This document shows positions 34,901 to 40,170 of a stretch of 56,926 nucleotides of DNA, piece by piece. Source of the stretch: a virus; the IMG/VR virus record IMGVR_UViG_3300025120_000062, positions 1-56,926 of that record. The stretch is one strand, 5' to 3'. Positions within the stretch are counted from its first letter, which is position 1, and each line of letters begins with the position of its first letter. A model generated the notes under the pieces. It saw only the letters and a program-made list of their open reading frames with translations. It was not told where the DNA came from and did not search any database. The translations under genes and the position numbers were made by a program.

Positions 34901-35945
34901 AATCTTTTAAAACCTCACTAACTTCACCGTAAACAACACCTGGCTTTGTTTGTTTTAATAATACTTTTTCTGCTTCCTCTCTACTAAATTTAAAAGGTCT
35001 TGTAGTAGGATATTGATTTTGTACATAATCATAAAATTGTTTTTTACTAAACTCTTTTATATTGTTTAAACCAGGAGGAGGCTCTCCTGTATCTATATAA
35101 CGTTGAATTGTATCTTCAATTTTTTTTTGTGTTTTATTAGCTGAAGCTAATTGAAATTTTATTCTACCTGCACTTAAACTAGTGTCTTTACTACCACCTC
35201 CACCATCTCCTTTTTCAGGAGCTAGAGTTAACCTACCCTCATCTACTAATTTAGTATTAACAGGAGCGCCACTTGTGTATTTTTTTATGATTTGTAAATC
35301 ATCAAAATGTTTTTCTACTAAATCAGGATTGTTTACTATTTGTCCTATTTTAGATTTAGGTCCTATAGATTTTTGAATATTTTTAACTGCATTTATATAT
35401 TCAGGAGCAGCTTGTACCCCTTTAGCAGCAAAACCACCTATCCAAGCTTCAAGTGGTAATGCAAGTAAACTAAATGAATCCCATTTAGGTAGATCCGTTG
35501 TTCGTGATCCTTCTCTAACTTTTTTACCTGCTTGTACTCCTGGATCTAAAATAAATCCAAATAAAGACGACCATCCTTCTTTGAAGGACAGAGGTTGATA
35601 CATTAATCCAATTTCTTGTTCAGCTTTTCGAATTTGTTGTTCTGAAGGTCTCTCGTTAGGTAATAGTCCTAAATGAGATTCAATTAGTTTATTATTTTCA
35701 AATTTTTCATTTCCACTTTTCATTGAATTTTCGTTATAGAATTGACTTGCTATAGGAGCAACTGTTCTAGCTAATACATCGCCTGCCAAATCAACAGGAG
35801 CTTTGACAACATTAGCCATAAATTCTGACGATTTATCTAATTTATCTTGTTCTTCTTGATTTCTAAATTTTATAATGTCTTTGTATTTAGGTCCTGCTCT
35901 TACAGGCGCAAAACTTGCTAATCTACTATTGTTATTAACGGCCAT
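31929..35945 (-). CDS. 1338-aa polyvalent-type protein between terminase and portal
   Basis: A multi-region protein. The N-terminal ~190 residues are helical with a basic start. A possible helix-turn-helix (MAELARVLERDKATVQAAVA) lies near residue 355. A long Lys/Glu region and a GG-rich linker (EGGEIRGYAEGDQ) follow around 690. Residues ~850-1080 match the pattern of phage polyvalent-protein domains: YYSRLSQAL, WQDYFRSIGIKESEL, a beta region ending in IGWSLNSNRLG and a TADEIQSDFLQKA motif. PFKNQKNWVDALIKNDVYEA comes later, and the C-terminus has PYPQYFKDGGVVQKK. Such proteins are thought to be packaged and injected with DNA to act against the host. Domain names need a profile search. Confidence 0.7.
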   Translation of the reverse strand: MAVNNNSRLASFAPVRAGPKYKDIIKFRNQEEQDKLDKSSEFMANVVKAPVDLAGDVLARTVAPIASQFYNENSMKSGNEKFENNKLIESHLGLLPNERPSEQQIRKAEQEIGLMYQPLSFKEGWSSLFGFILDPGVQAGKKVREGSRTTDLPKWDSFSLLALPLEAWIGGFAAKGVQAAPEYINAVKNIQKSIGPKSKIGQIVNNPDLVEKHFDDLQIIKKYTSGAPVNTKLVDEGRLTLAPEKGDGGGGSKDTSLSAGRIKFQLASANKTQKKIEDTIQRYIDTGEPPPGLNNIKEFSKKQFYDYVQNQYPTTRPFKFSREEAEKVLLKQTKPGVVYGEVSEVLKDLENRPNMAELARVLERDKATVQAAVAKWESINGKLKVPKAAFKEQTFITKWARENPDFNLTKTRTPTTTKPGDRSELLLLEGFLRSSNARDFSKSSSMNREEFAEFYMNDFKTKFPNWKKTFAKDLKGIKRLEDQRVFAQRKINDMLKQYKENYPEQFKGVTLEGKGKTMDFTLNVSHDFPLRMDDPIPGVGGFVSSMRLNFGKTNVDTQRQIEIKLVNLKRDVESGKTSMEDAREIISKFDKINQRTGALTNITIKNPKYKDDVYEDFQVGAIDKPGVQTIIEAARREFEKIAKGPKPQIQKEGDLQRGFIKRRIPMPRQRGRGAAYQDKLRTKAEGGEIRGYAEGDQVMSEENQEPSSPNNESMLSKVGNFFIPQVEAAGLKGFFKPVFDWAMVGNPPKTVTNIQKSQQKVLANPRLASKTEPRFNVYGPEGQKVFQAKTYDEANEKALQLGNIENSTFRVEQVEVPVKVKKKKTGTQLTVTMTPDSVVGSGTNRLYYSRLSQALNSPTGNLTIKGQDVSRDSIAMPAKEWQDYFRSIGIKESELQDSYIRQYLNKKGGFNNKTQQFTLDAPITYDEIAELAGSSPSNFIQSSKYGDYAQNLKYGNSGRHVNYINGSREERVLWIDSQDIRGDVGYLPDEVRRYENHSSMRQVTDDFDFNVKNKLGGEPYVIGWSLNSNRLGTAATGKKIVVNTADEIQSDFLQKAASLKSQLKKDLQSLTEIETQRPDVLKETQERLENIFRPMPATLSEIQGEIEMLKKADEVFENISKMDLDRMTPTMFKMLDQASEIRDTALKNINNRIDSIDPSQLFPNIPFKNQKNWVDALIKNDVYEAAKKRFYFDENNALQINKNAPSHYTVAPAKAVKAANPTRGIKLDPTDPNRSGKHVAYDMQYGGPKAVDHTGAHFTSNSEESLRRIAKMKNSELSIGTVDFGDAGEKVETFLLELTPDMLTPYPQYFKDGGVVQKKNVYNPLLSINDVLRPIGVY

Positions 35946-37405
35946 TAATAATATTCCCCTTGTATTCTTGGTGTAGGCTCATCAACATAGTCAGTACCTA
36001 GTCTAATAAAATTTCCTTGTCTAAATCGCATTACCGCTTGTGTCATGCTGTCCACCAAGTCATCATGATCGCCGTATGGGAATGCAGCGCACTCCTCGAT
36101 GACGTCGTCCGACCACCTTGTTTCAGGTGTCCATATCATACCACTTTCAAACAATGGTGCAACAGAATTAACTCTGACATGTTTATCTTGTCCTTTACTA
36201 GGAGTATAGTTGACAACAGGAATTCCAAGTTGTCTTAACTCGTGTGTAAGAGGTGTTCCTGATGCTTTGGCTTCAATAATAATTGTTTCAGGTTCCCAAT
36301 ATTTATATTCTTTGAAAGCAATTTTTTTAAGCTCTGGAAAATCCCATCTGCCTCGTTTGGCATCTATAAGTATAAGATGAGGAACATTATTGGCTTTAGG
36401 ATAGAAAACTCCCCATGTAGTAATAGCAGAATAGTCTGCTGTTTCTTTTTTACTAAACGCTGTATCATAACTTTGAATAATGTGTTCTAGCTCAGGCATA
36501 GATTCTTCTTCCCACATTTGCCACCACTCTCGTTTAATAATTGAACCTTCTTGAGACACGGGTGATTGTTGCCACTGTGCATTCCACTTAGCTGCAGACA
36601 GAGAAGCTTTAACAGATTCTAATTCATCAATGTTCCAGAACCCTGGCCAAACGGGTTTGTTGCTTGGTAGAATAGCAGGGAACTCTACGACATCCCATTG
36701 ATCCGATTTTAGTTCTCCTTGCTTCTTCATTAACTTACCTGTCAGATCTTTCACGGACCAACGGGTCATAACAATAACAATTGCACCCCCTGGTTGTAAA
36801 CGCTGTCTAGGTCCTGAAGTATACCATTCGTATGCTGAGTCGAGGGCCGTGTCGCTTAGTGCGTCTTGCTCTGAATGTGGATCGTCGATAATTAACAGAT
36901 CAGCACCACGACCTGTTACTGCACCACCTGTACCTGCAGCGAAATATTCTCCACCTTGTAATGTTTCCCAACGACCTGCGGCCATACTATCAGGTTGTAA
37001 CTGAGTTTTGAAAATTTTTTTATACTCTTGAGTATCCATTAAGTTTCTAACTTTACGACCGAATCTAATAGCAAGTTCTCCTGTGTGAGTGGTTTGCATA
37101 ATTTTTGCTTTTGGGTTTTGGCCCACGAACCACGCAGGGAACAAGAAGGATGCAAACTCAGACTTCGTGTGTCTAGGTGGCATGTTAATAATTAATCTTT
37201 TTAATTTACCAGAGGCAATATCTTCAAATTTTTTTGCAATAATTTTATGGTGGGTCCCTTCTTTAAACTCAGGCCAAACATTTCTTACAAATGCTAAAAA
37301 TTTTTTTTGTGATTGCTCTTGAACATTAAATTCTAATTTTTTAATTTTTAATTTTTTTGCAAGGACCTTAGCTTCATCTGTTGTTAAAGTTTCTATAGAT
37401 TCCAT
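35945..37405 (-). CDS. terL: Terminase large subunit (486 aa)
   Basis: The ATPase domain shows a Walker A-like PPRHTKS at residues 76-82, Walker B LLIIDD at 170-175, and the coupling-motif region IVMTRWSVKDLTG. The nuclease domain has D314 in SYDTAFSKKETADYS, E378 in IIIEAKASG and the acidic DHDDLVDSM at 447-454, the usual RNase H-like metal cluster. Length is normal for the family. This is the motor that packages the genome into the prohead through the portal. It heads the virion transcript, after a terminator and a structured leader. Confidence 0.93.
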   Translation of the reverse strand: MESIETLTTDEAKVLAKKLKIKKLEFNVQEQSQKKFLAFVRNVWPEFKEGTHHKIIAKKFEDIASGKLKRLIINMPPRHTKSEFASFLFPAWFVGQNPKAKIMQTTHTGELAIRFGRKVRNLMDTQEYKKIFKTQLQPDSMAAGRWETLQGGEYFAAGTGGAVTGRGADLLIIDDPHSEQDALSDTALDSAYEWYTSGPRQRLQPGGAIVIVMTRWSVKDLTGKLMKKQGELKSDQWDVVEFPAILPSNKPVWPGFWNIDELESVKASLSAAKWNAQWQQSPVSQEGSIIKREWWQMWEEESMPELEHIIQSYDTAFSKKETADYSAITTWGVFYPKANNVPHLILIDAKRGRWDFPELKKIAFKEYKYWEPETIIIEAKASGTPLTHELRQLGIPVVNYTPSKGQDKHVRVNSVAPLFESGMIWTPETRWSDDVIEECAAFPYGDHDDLVDSMTQAVMRFRQGNFIRLGTDYVDEPTPRIQGEYY

Positions 37406-37589
37406 ATTTTTTAACCCCTTGACTGACTGACTGCTACTTATGTTAAGCTTGCCTAGGCAAGTACCTTGTCCGCATTTAGGGGGTAGCCCATGATCTAGAT
37501 ACCATATCTAGTATGCTTTGGCAATAAAGGAAATGTTTGAGATGGTCTACCAGGTCAAAGCCAGGGAGACCAGAGGCTGGATCGGGCAT
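37406..37589 (-). promoter_or_regulatory. Leader of the terminase/virion operon with two palindromes
   Basis: This 184-base gap follows the terminator of the preceding gene. It holds a 14-bp perfect palindrome (CTTGCCTAGGCAAG, 37448-37461) and a 7-bp inverted repeat CTAGATA-CCA-TATCTAG (37495-37511), plus a short GACTGACTGACTG run at 37420-37433. A TTGCCA box with a weak TATCTA 17 bases on is the best promoter guess. Base composition is visibly GC-richer than neighbours. The palindromes could be operator sites for switching on late genes; no protein can be named. Confidence 0.45.
37476..37589 (-). CDS. Possible 37-aa leader peptide before terL
   Basis: An ORF runs from ATG 37589-37587 to TAA 37478-37476 (begins MPDPASGLPGFDLVDHLKHF). 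The only ribosome-binding-like sequence, GAGGG, is inside the terminator stem 7 bases upstream. It may be a chance ORF in this GC-richer leader, or a peptide whose translation depends on terminator read-through. Low confidence. Confidence 0.25.
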   Translation of the reverse strand: MPDPASGLPGFDLVDHLKHFLYCQSILDMVSRSWATP

Positions 37590-37620
37590 AAAAAAACCCT
37601 CGATCCGTGAAGATCGAGGG
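37590..37620 (-). terminator. Rho-independent terminator between the 94-aa gene and terL
   Basis: CCCTCGATC (37597-37605) and GATCGAGGG (37612-37620) pair perfectly over 9 bp with a 6-base loop. Seven As at 37590-37596 give a T7 tract on the minus strand directly after the stem. It ends transcripts of the gene 37654-37938 before the late operon begins. Confidence 0.88.
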
Positions 37621-37653
37621 TGTAGAGACACGGAGAAGTGTCAACTAGTAGGA

Positions 37654-37938
37654 TTAAGAGTTTAACCTTTCATTAATGTTAAATCTTTCAGCAAGACCTT
37701 GCATGATCTTCTGTCCAAATCTTTTGACTTCAGGCGTATTGGAAGTCATTACAAATTCAAATATCTCATAGTCGAGATACTGACATACGGCTTGATAGTT
37801 AATCACTTCACTATCAGGAAGTTGAATAGAACTATTCTGTTTTAATAGAATGTCCTTCTTCACTTTTTCCATTTCGTGTTTAATCACGAGTTGGATGTCA
37901 CTTAGAGTTAAGTCATTTGACATAGTATATTTCTCCAT
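37654..37938 (-). CDS. 94-aa hypothetical protein
   Basis: Not recognised. Acidic and helical (TLSDIQLVIKHEMEKVKKDI, then a Tyr/Phe-rich centre and GLAERFNINERLNS at the end). The start may be the internal MSNDLTLSD (ATG at 37923), because MEKYT precedes it only by a few codons; the sequence between does not settle it. It is the last gene before the terminator at 37590. Confidence 0.6.
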   Translation of the reverse strand: MEKYTMSNDLTLSDIQLVIKHEMEKVKKDILLKQNSSIQLPDSEVINYQAVCQYLDYEIFEFVMTSNTPEVKRFGQKIMQGLAERFNINERLNS

Positions 37939-37951
37939 TTCTATCCTAACT

Positions 37952-38053
37952 TTATAGGAAGAATATCAAAAACACAACACCTATTATAAAAAAAGCTGCA
38001 CCTATTATAAAAAAGATTTCTGACAGCATTTGCTTTTGCATTTGCTTTTTCAC
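37952..38053 (-). CDS. 33-aa membrane peptide (GTG start)
   Basis: From GTG 38053-38051, with a GGAGGGAGAG purine-rich site about 6-10 bases upstream, to TAA 37954-37952. After a basic start (KKQMQKQMLSE) the rest is one membrane helix with a FFIIG repeat (IFFIIGAAFFIIGVVFLI). The good ribosome-binding site and clean transmembrane pattern support it; no family known. Confidence 0.5.
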   Translation of the reverse strand: MKKQMQKQMLSEIFFIIGAAFFIIGVVFLIFFL

Positions 38054-38069
38054 AGCAACTCTCCCTCCC

Positions 38070-38385
38070 CCCTTCTCTTATATATATGTTACCACCACAT
38101 CATTACGAATCGAGCCAATGGAGAATGGCACACGCTGTGAATCGCATCTGAGCTTTAGCCGTGGCAACTTCTTATATATATTGGACTTGCAATCTGTAGC
38201 AATCGAGGTAATGCAGAAACTCTGGGCAGGGGACTGGGCTGGGTATTTATATACATATTGCCCATATAATCTGTAGGGATCGAGGTAATGGAGAATGCAA
38301 AACTCTGAGCTGGAGACTGGGTGCTACTTTTATATATACATATTGCCCATATAATCTGTAGGGATCGAGGTAATGGAGATTAAAA
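38070..38385 (+). repeat. GGA-loop hairpin repeat array, block 1 (four units)
   Basis: Four diverged units, each with a TTATATATA/TTTATATA element then a hairpin about 30-40 bases on. Hairpins: 38114-38129, GCCA-ATGGAGAA-TGGC; 38205-38222, GAG..T around AATGCAGAA (GGA lost); 38282-38305, weak GAG/CTC with a long loop; 38371-38382, TAAT-GGAG-ATTA. Units 3 and 4 share a 47-bp perfect direct repeat (38248-38294 and 38333-38379, 85 bp apart). TATAAT occurs in plus orientation inside both copies. This is most of a 519-base stretch with no larger gene. Strand is assigned by the GGA motif and is not proven. Confidence 0.7.
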
Positions 38386-38413
38386 AAGAATGTGAAACAA
38401 CAAAAGAAGGTGA

Positions 38414-38437
38414 GGTTCTGCCCAAACGAGCAGAACC
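38414..38437 (-). terminator. Hairpin after the 104-aa gene
   Basis: GGTTCTGC and GCAGAACC form a perfect 8-bp stem with an 8-base loop, 20 bases past the stop of the gene 38458-38772. The minus-strand flank (TCACCTTCTTTTG) is only moderately T-rich, so it is a probable but not strong terminator. Confidence 0.5.
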
Positions 38438-38457
38438 AAGAAAATTAAATACTTCAC

Positions 38458-38772
38458 TTAGTCGGTTAGCATAGTTTGCATTGTGTGCCAAGCATCGGAG
38501 GTATTATCAACTATAATTTTTGCTCCGTCGTACCAATCCAAGAACCAATACTCTAACCGATGTAATTGTTTGTGCTCGTTTACATATCCTCGCAGCTCAT
38601 CTCCTGGACCACCCCACGAAAATTGCCAACGCCAATACCCTTCGGGTTGACTGTCCCAGGTATGCGGTTCAACATAATCGAACCCGAGAGACTCAAACTC
38701 TGGATCTTTTAAATCTTCTTGTCTGTCGACCCAGTGTCCCTGGACTCTTTGTTCACATGATTTTTGTTTCAT
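38458..38772 (-). CDS. 104-aa Trp-rich acidic protein
   Basis: Rich in Trp, Asp and Glu with paired aromatic segments (YWRWQFSWGGPGDELRG and LEYWFLDWYDGAKIIVDN). No family recognised. It has the best promoter in the region, TTGACA-17-TATTAA ending 23 bases before the start, and an AAGGAG site, so it looks like a separately controlled, possibly early gene. Single-gene unit flanked by repeat blocks. Confidence 0.7.
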   Translation of the reverse strand: MKQKSCEQRVQGHWVDRQEDLKDPEFESLGFDYVEPHTWDSQPEGYWRWQFSWGGPGDELRGYVNEHKQLHRLEYWFLDWYDGAKIIVDNTSDAWHTMQTMLTD

Positions 38773-38794
38773 TCTTCATTCTCCTTTTATCCTA

Positions 38795-38823
38795 TTAATA
38801 TAGGACATTAACGCAGCTGTCAA
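38795..38823 (-). promoter_or_regulatory. Strong sigma70-type promoter of the 104-aa gene
   Basis: On the minus strand, consensus TTGACA (38823-38818), 17-base spacer, TATTAA (38800-38795). The -10 lies inside an inverted repeat TCCTAT-TAAT-ATAGGA that recurs at two other promoters of this region, suggesting a shared operator. Confidence 0.75.
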
Positions 38824-38867
38824 GCAGCTTATATTACCATCGTAGCTCCTGCCGTGCTGCTTTTATA

Positions 38868-39130
38868 TATAATAGTGCCTAGATCCGTGATAAATCGAGC
38901 CGATGGAGAACGGCTTCTAGACATCACCAAACAGCTGCCGGCTTCTTTTATATAGGATAGTGGTACAAAATGACGATAAATCGAGCCAATGGAGAACGGA
39001 CTTTAACATCTCACACGCATCTTCCAGGGGGGTACTTTTAAATATAGAGTATTAGTATGAAGGGGATTGATTTACGGACAATGGAGATTGATGAAGGGGA
39101 AGGGCGATATCATCATTACTGCAGAAACCT
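38868..39130 (+). repeat. GGA-loop hairpin repeat array, block 2 (three units)
   Basis: Hairpins: 38897-38916, GAGCCG-ATGGAGAA-CGGCTT (5 Watson-Crick plus one G-U); 38983-39003, GAGCC around AATGGAGAAC with GG-A-CTT (one bulge); about 39080-39092, CAAT-GGAG-ATTG. Each follows a CTTTTATATA/CTTTTAAATATA element by 25-38 bases. The words ATAAATCGAGCC upstream and AACATC or GACATC downstream recur. This block fills the gap between the 104-aa gene and the ORF at 39052-39285 and runs into its 3' end. Confidence 0.7.
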
Positions 39131-39285
39131 TCCCCTAGATCTAGAGTTCCTATTATACAACTATTGTCACTCCTAACCAAATCAGAATACAGATCAACCT
39201 TAACGCTACACAGAGAGGATTGATTAAGTAAATACCCAGCATCAATAAAGATGCGTGTAGTCTTAACATTACATTCTGTATTCAT
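39052..39285 (-). CDS. Uncertain 77-aa protein inside the repeat region
   Basis: Starts MNTECNVKTTRIFIDAGYLL; no family recognised. It has a consensus promoter (39292-39320) but only 7 bases between the -10 and ATG, so it would be leaderless or nearly so. The last ~15 codons overlap a hairpin unit of the repeat array. It could be a real small gene or a chance frame. Confidence 0.35.
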   Translation of the reverse strand: MNTECNVKTTRIFIDAGYLLNQSSLCSVKVDLYSDLVRSDNSCIIGTLDLGEGFCSNDDIALPLHQSPLSVNQSPSY

Positions 39286-39291
39286 ATCCTA

Positions 39292-39320
39292 TTAATATAG
39301 GATAATGGAGAACTTGTCAA
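39292..39320 (-). promoter_or_regulatory. Consensus promoter overlapping a repeat copy
   Basis: TTGACA (39320-39315), 17-base spacer, TATTAA (39297-39292) on the minus strand. The spacer contains TTCTCCATTATCC, the minus-strand form of the AATGGAGAA repeat core, and the -10 has the same TCCTAT-TAAT-ATAGGA inverted repeat as the promoter at 38795. Confidence 0.6.
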
Positions 39321-39344
39321 ATGTTTTTACCTGGAAGCACACCT

Positions 39345-39520
39345 GAGCTGCCGGTTTCTTTTATATATAGTATTAGTGCAAAAAGATTAGGTCAGCTGTA
39401 ATGGAGAACAGTCAGGATAATCAGCCACGCCACGGGCTTGCGGATCCAGGGGGCTTTTATATAAATAATCAAGGCTATAAGTAAAGTTGCCAAGAGGCAA
39501 TGGAGAAATATGCTTAACAT
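39345..39520 (+). repeat. GGA-loop hairpin repeat array, block 3 (two units)
   Basis: Hairpins: 39395-39412, GCTGT-AATGGAGA-ACAGT (4 Watson-Crick pairs plus G-U); 39495-39515, AGGCA around ATGGAGAAATA with TGCTT. Both follow CTTTTATATA elements (39357 and 39455). Very GC-rich spacers (GCCGG, CCAGGGGG) lie before each CTTTTATATA. No larger gene is present in 39286-39584. Confidence 0.65.
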
Positions 39521-39526
39521 CTCATT

Positions 39527-39555
39527 AATATAGGATAAAGAAGTGCAGCTGTCAA
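39527..39555 (-). promoter_or_regulatory. Third promoter of the repeat region
   Basis: Minus strand TTGACA (39555-39550) and TATATT (39532-39527) with 17-base spacing; TATTAA is also present 2 bases further. GCTTGACAGCTGC is shared with the promoter at 38795-38823, so these are duplicated promoters. No gene follows before 39285, so it may make an untranslated RNA across block 3 in the minus direction. Confidence 0.5.
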
Positions 39556-39579
39556 GCCCCATCCGGCATCTCCTGCAGC

Positions 39580-39726
39580 TTTTATTATGTATCTATAGCC
39601 ACGGGCGATGATTCCCCGTAATGGAGAACAGGGTCCAGACATCTCAGCAGGAGCTCCTGGTCCCATGGATAAGGTATTATGGCCATGGGAGGAGTATCTA
39701 GTCCCGTAATGGAGATTTCACGGGCA
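39580..39726 (+). repeat. GGA-loop hairpin repeat array, block 4, overlapping a gene end
   Basis: Hairpins: 39615-39633, CCCGT-AATGGAGA-ACaGGG (one bulged A); 39703-39724, CCCGT...ACGGG, 5 bp, with an inner AAT-GGAG-ATT. A CTTTTATTATG element precedes the first. These two units form the last ~40 codons of the nuclease-like gene 39585-40028 on the other strand. Confidence 0.65.
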
Positions 39727-40028
39727 TTGGCTCCCGAATATATGTAGAGCCCCCTCCCCCCGAGGGCCTCTGCCATAATGAAGTTATTCCCACCTGCCAT
39801 ATTATAGCTGTAATTCCACGCAATTTGCTTCGGCGTTATACTTATCTTTTTCACACGGGTACATTTTAACTCTGCCCAAAACATGACGGAATCACCCATA
39901 TCATTCTTAAAAACACCGTGTAAATCAGGTACTCCTGGAGAACTTGTAGATTCAATTCTAGTCCAATGTATTCTCGGAGTGACTTCTTTCAGTTTTTTCC
40001 AAAATCTAGTCTCAGGTTTTGCTACCAT
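39585..40028 (-). CDS. 147-aa PD-(D/E)XK/VRR-NUC-like nuclease
   Basis: Residues 1-105 show the fold pattern: RFWKKLKE..., SSPGVPDLHGV (the D of PD), FWAELKC (E-x-K), then ITPKQIAWNYSYNMAGGNNF and RGLYIYSGA. This suits a small DNA nuclease (junction resolvase or restriction type). The last ~40 residues after GANAREISI are encoded by two copies of the hairpin repeat and probably are an added tail. The start overlaps the 52-aa gene by 17 bases. Confidence 0.7.
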   Translation of the reverse strand: MVAKPETRFWKKLKEVTPRIHWTRIESTSSPGVPDLHGVFKNDMGDSVMFWAELKCTRVKKISITPKQIAWNYSYNMAGGNNFIMAEALGGRGLYIYSGANAREISITGLDTPPMAIIPYPWDQELLLRCLDPVLHYGESSPVAIDT

Positions 40029-40170
40029 GCATCACCATTAGCTTTGGTTTACTCAACAATAAATCTTTATGATGCTTATCCCACATCTCATAAAAACCAT
40101 ACTTATTATCTTTTACGTTATTTTTAACTCTGCTTAATTTAGTCAATCGTGTTGTTTTTAGTTTATCCAT
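40012..40170 (-). CDS. 52-aa basic small protein
   Basis: ATG at 40170, TGA at 40014-40012; begins MDKLKTTRLTKLSRVKNNVK and has YGFYEMWDKHHKDLLLSK. It overlaps the methyltransferase end by 8 bases and the nuclease start by 17, filling the gap exactly. Unknown function; fits the operon well. Confidence 0.6.
   Translation of the reverse strand: MDKLKTTRLTKLSRVKNNVKDNKYGFYEMWDKHHKDLLLSKPKLMVMHGSKT

Noticed and set aside
37406-37653. A tRNA gene in the gap before terL
   Set aside because: No TPsiC-like GTTCRA with matching stems and no CCA-end acceptor pairing could be found on either strand.
38110-39720. Short plus-strand ORFs that start ATGGAGAA in each repeat (MEN... peptides)
   Set aside because: Lengths range from 5 to about 50 codons with unrelated sequences after the first three residues and no upstream ribosome-binding sites; stem pairing explains the conservation better.
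38070-39726. The AATGGAGAA repeats as a CRISPR array
   Set aside because: Units are diverged, spacing is irregular (about 70-280 bp) and only ~10-12 bases are shared in most copies; no cas genes.
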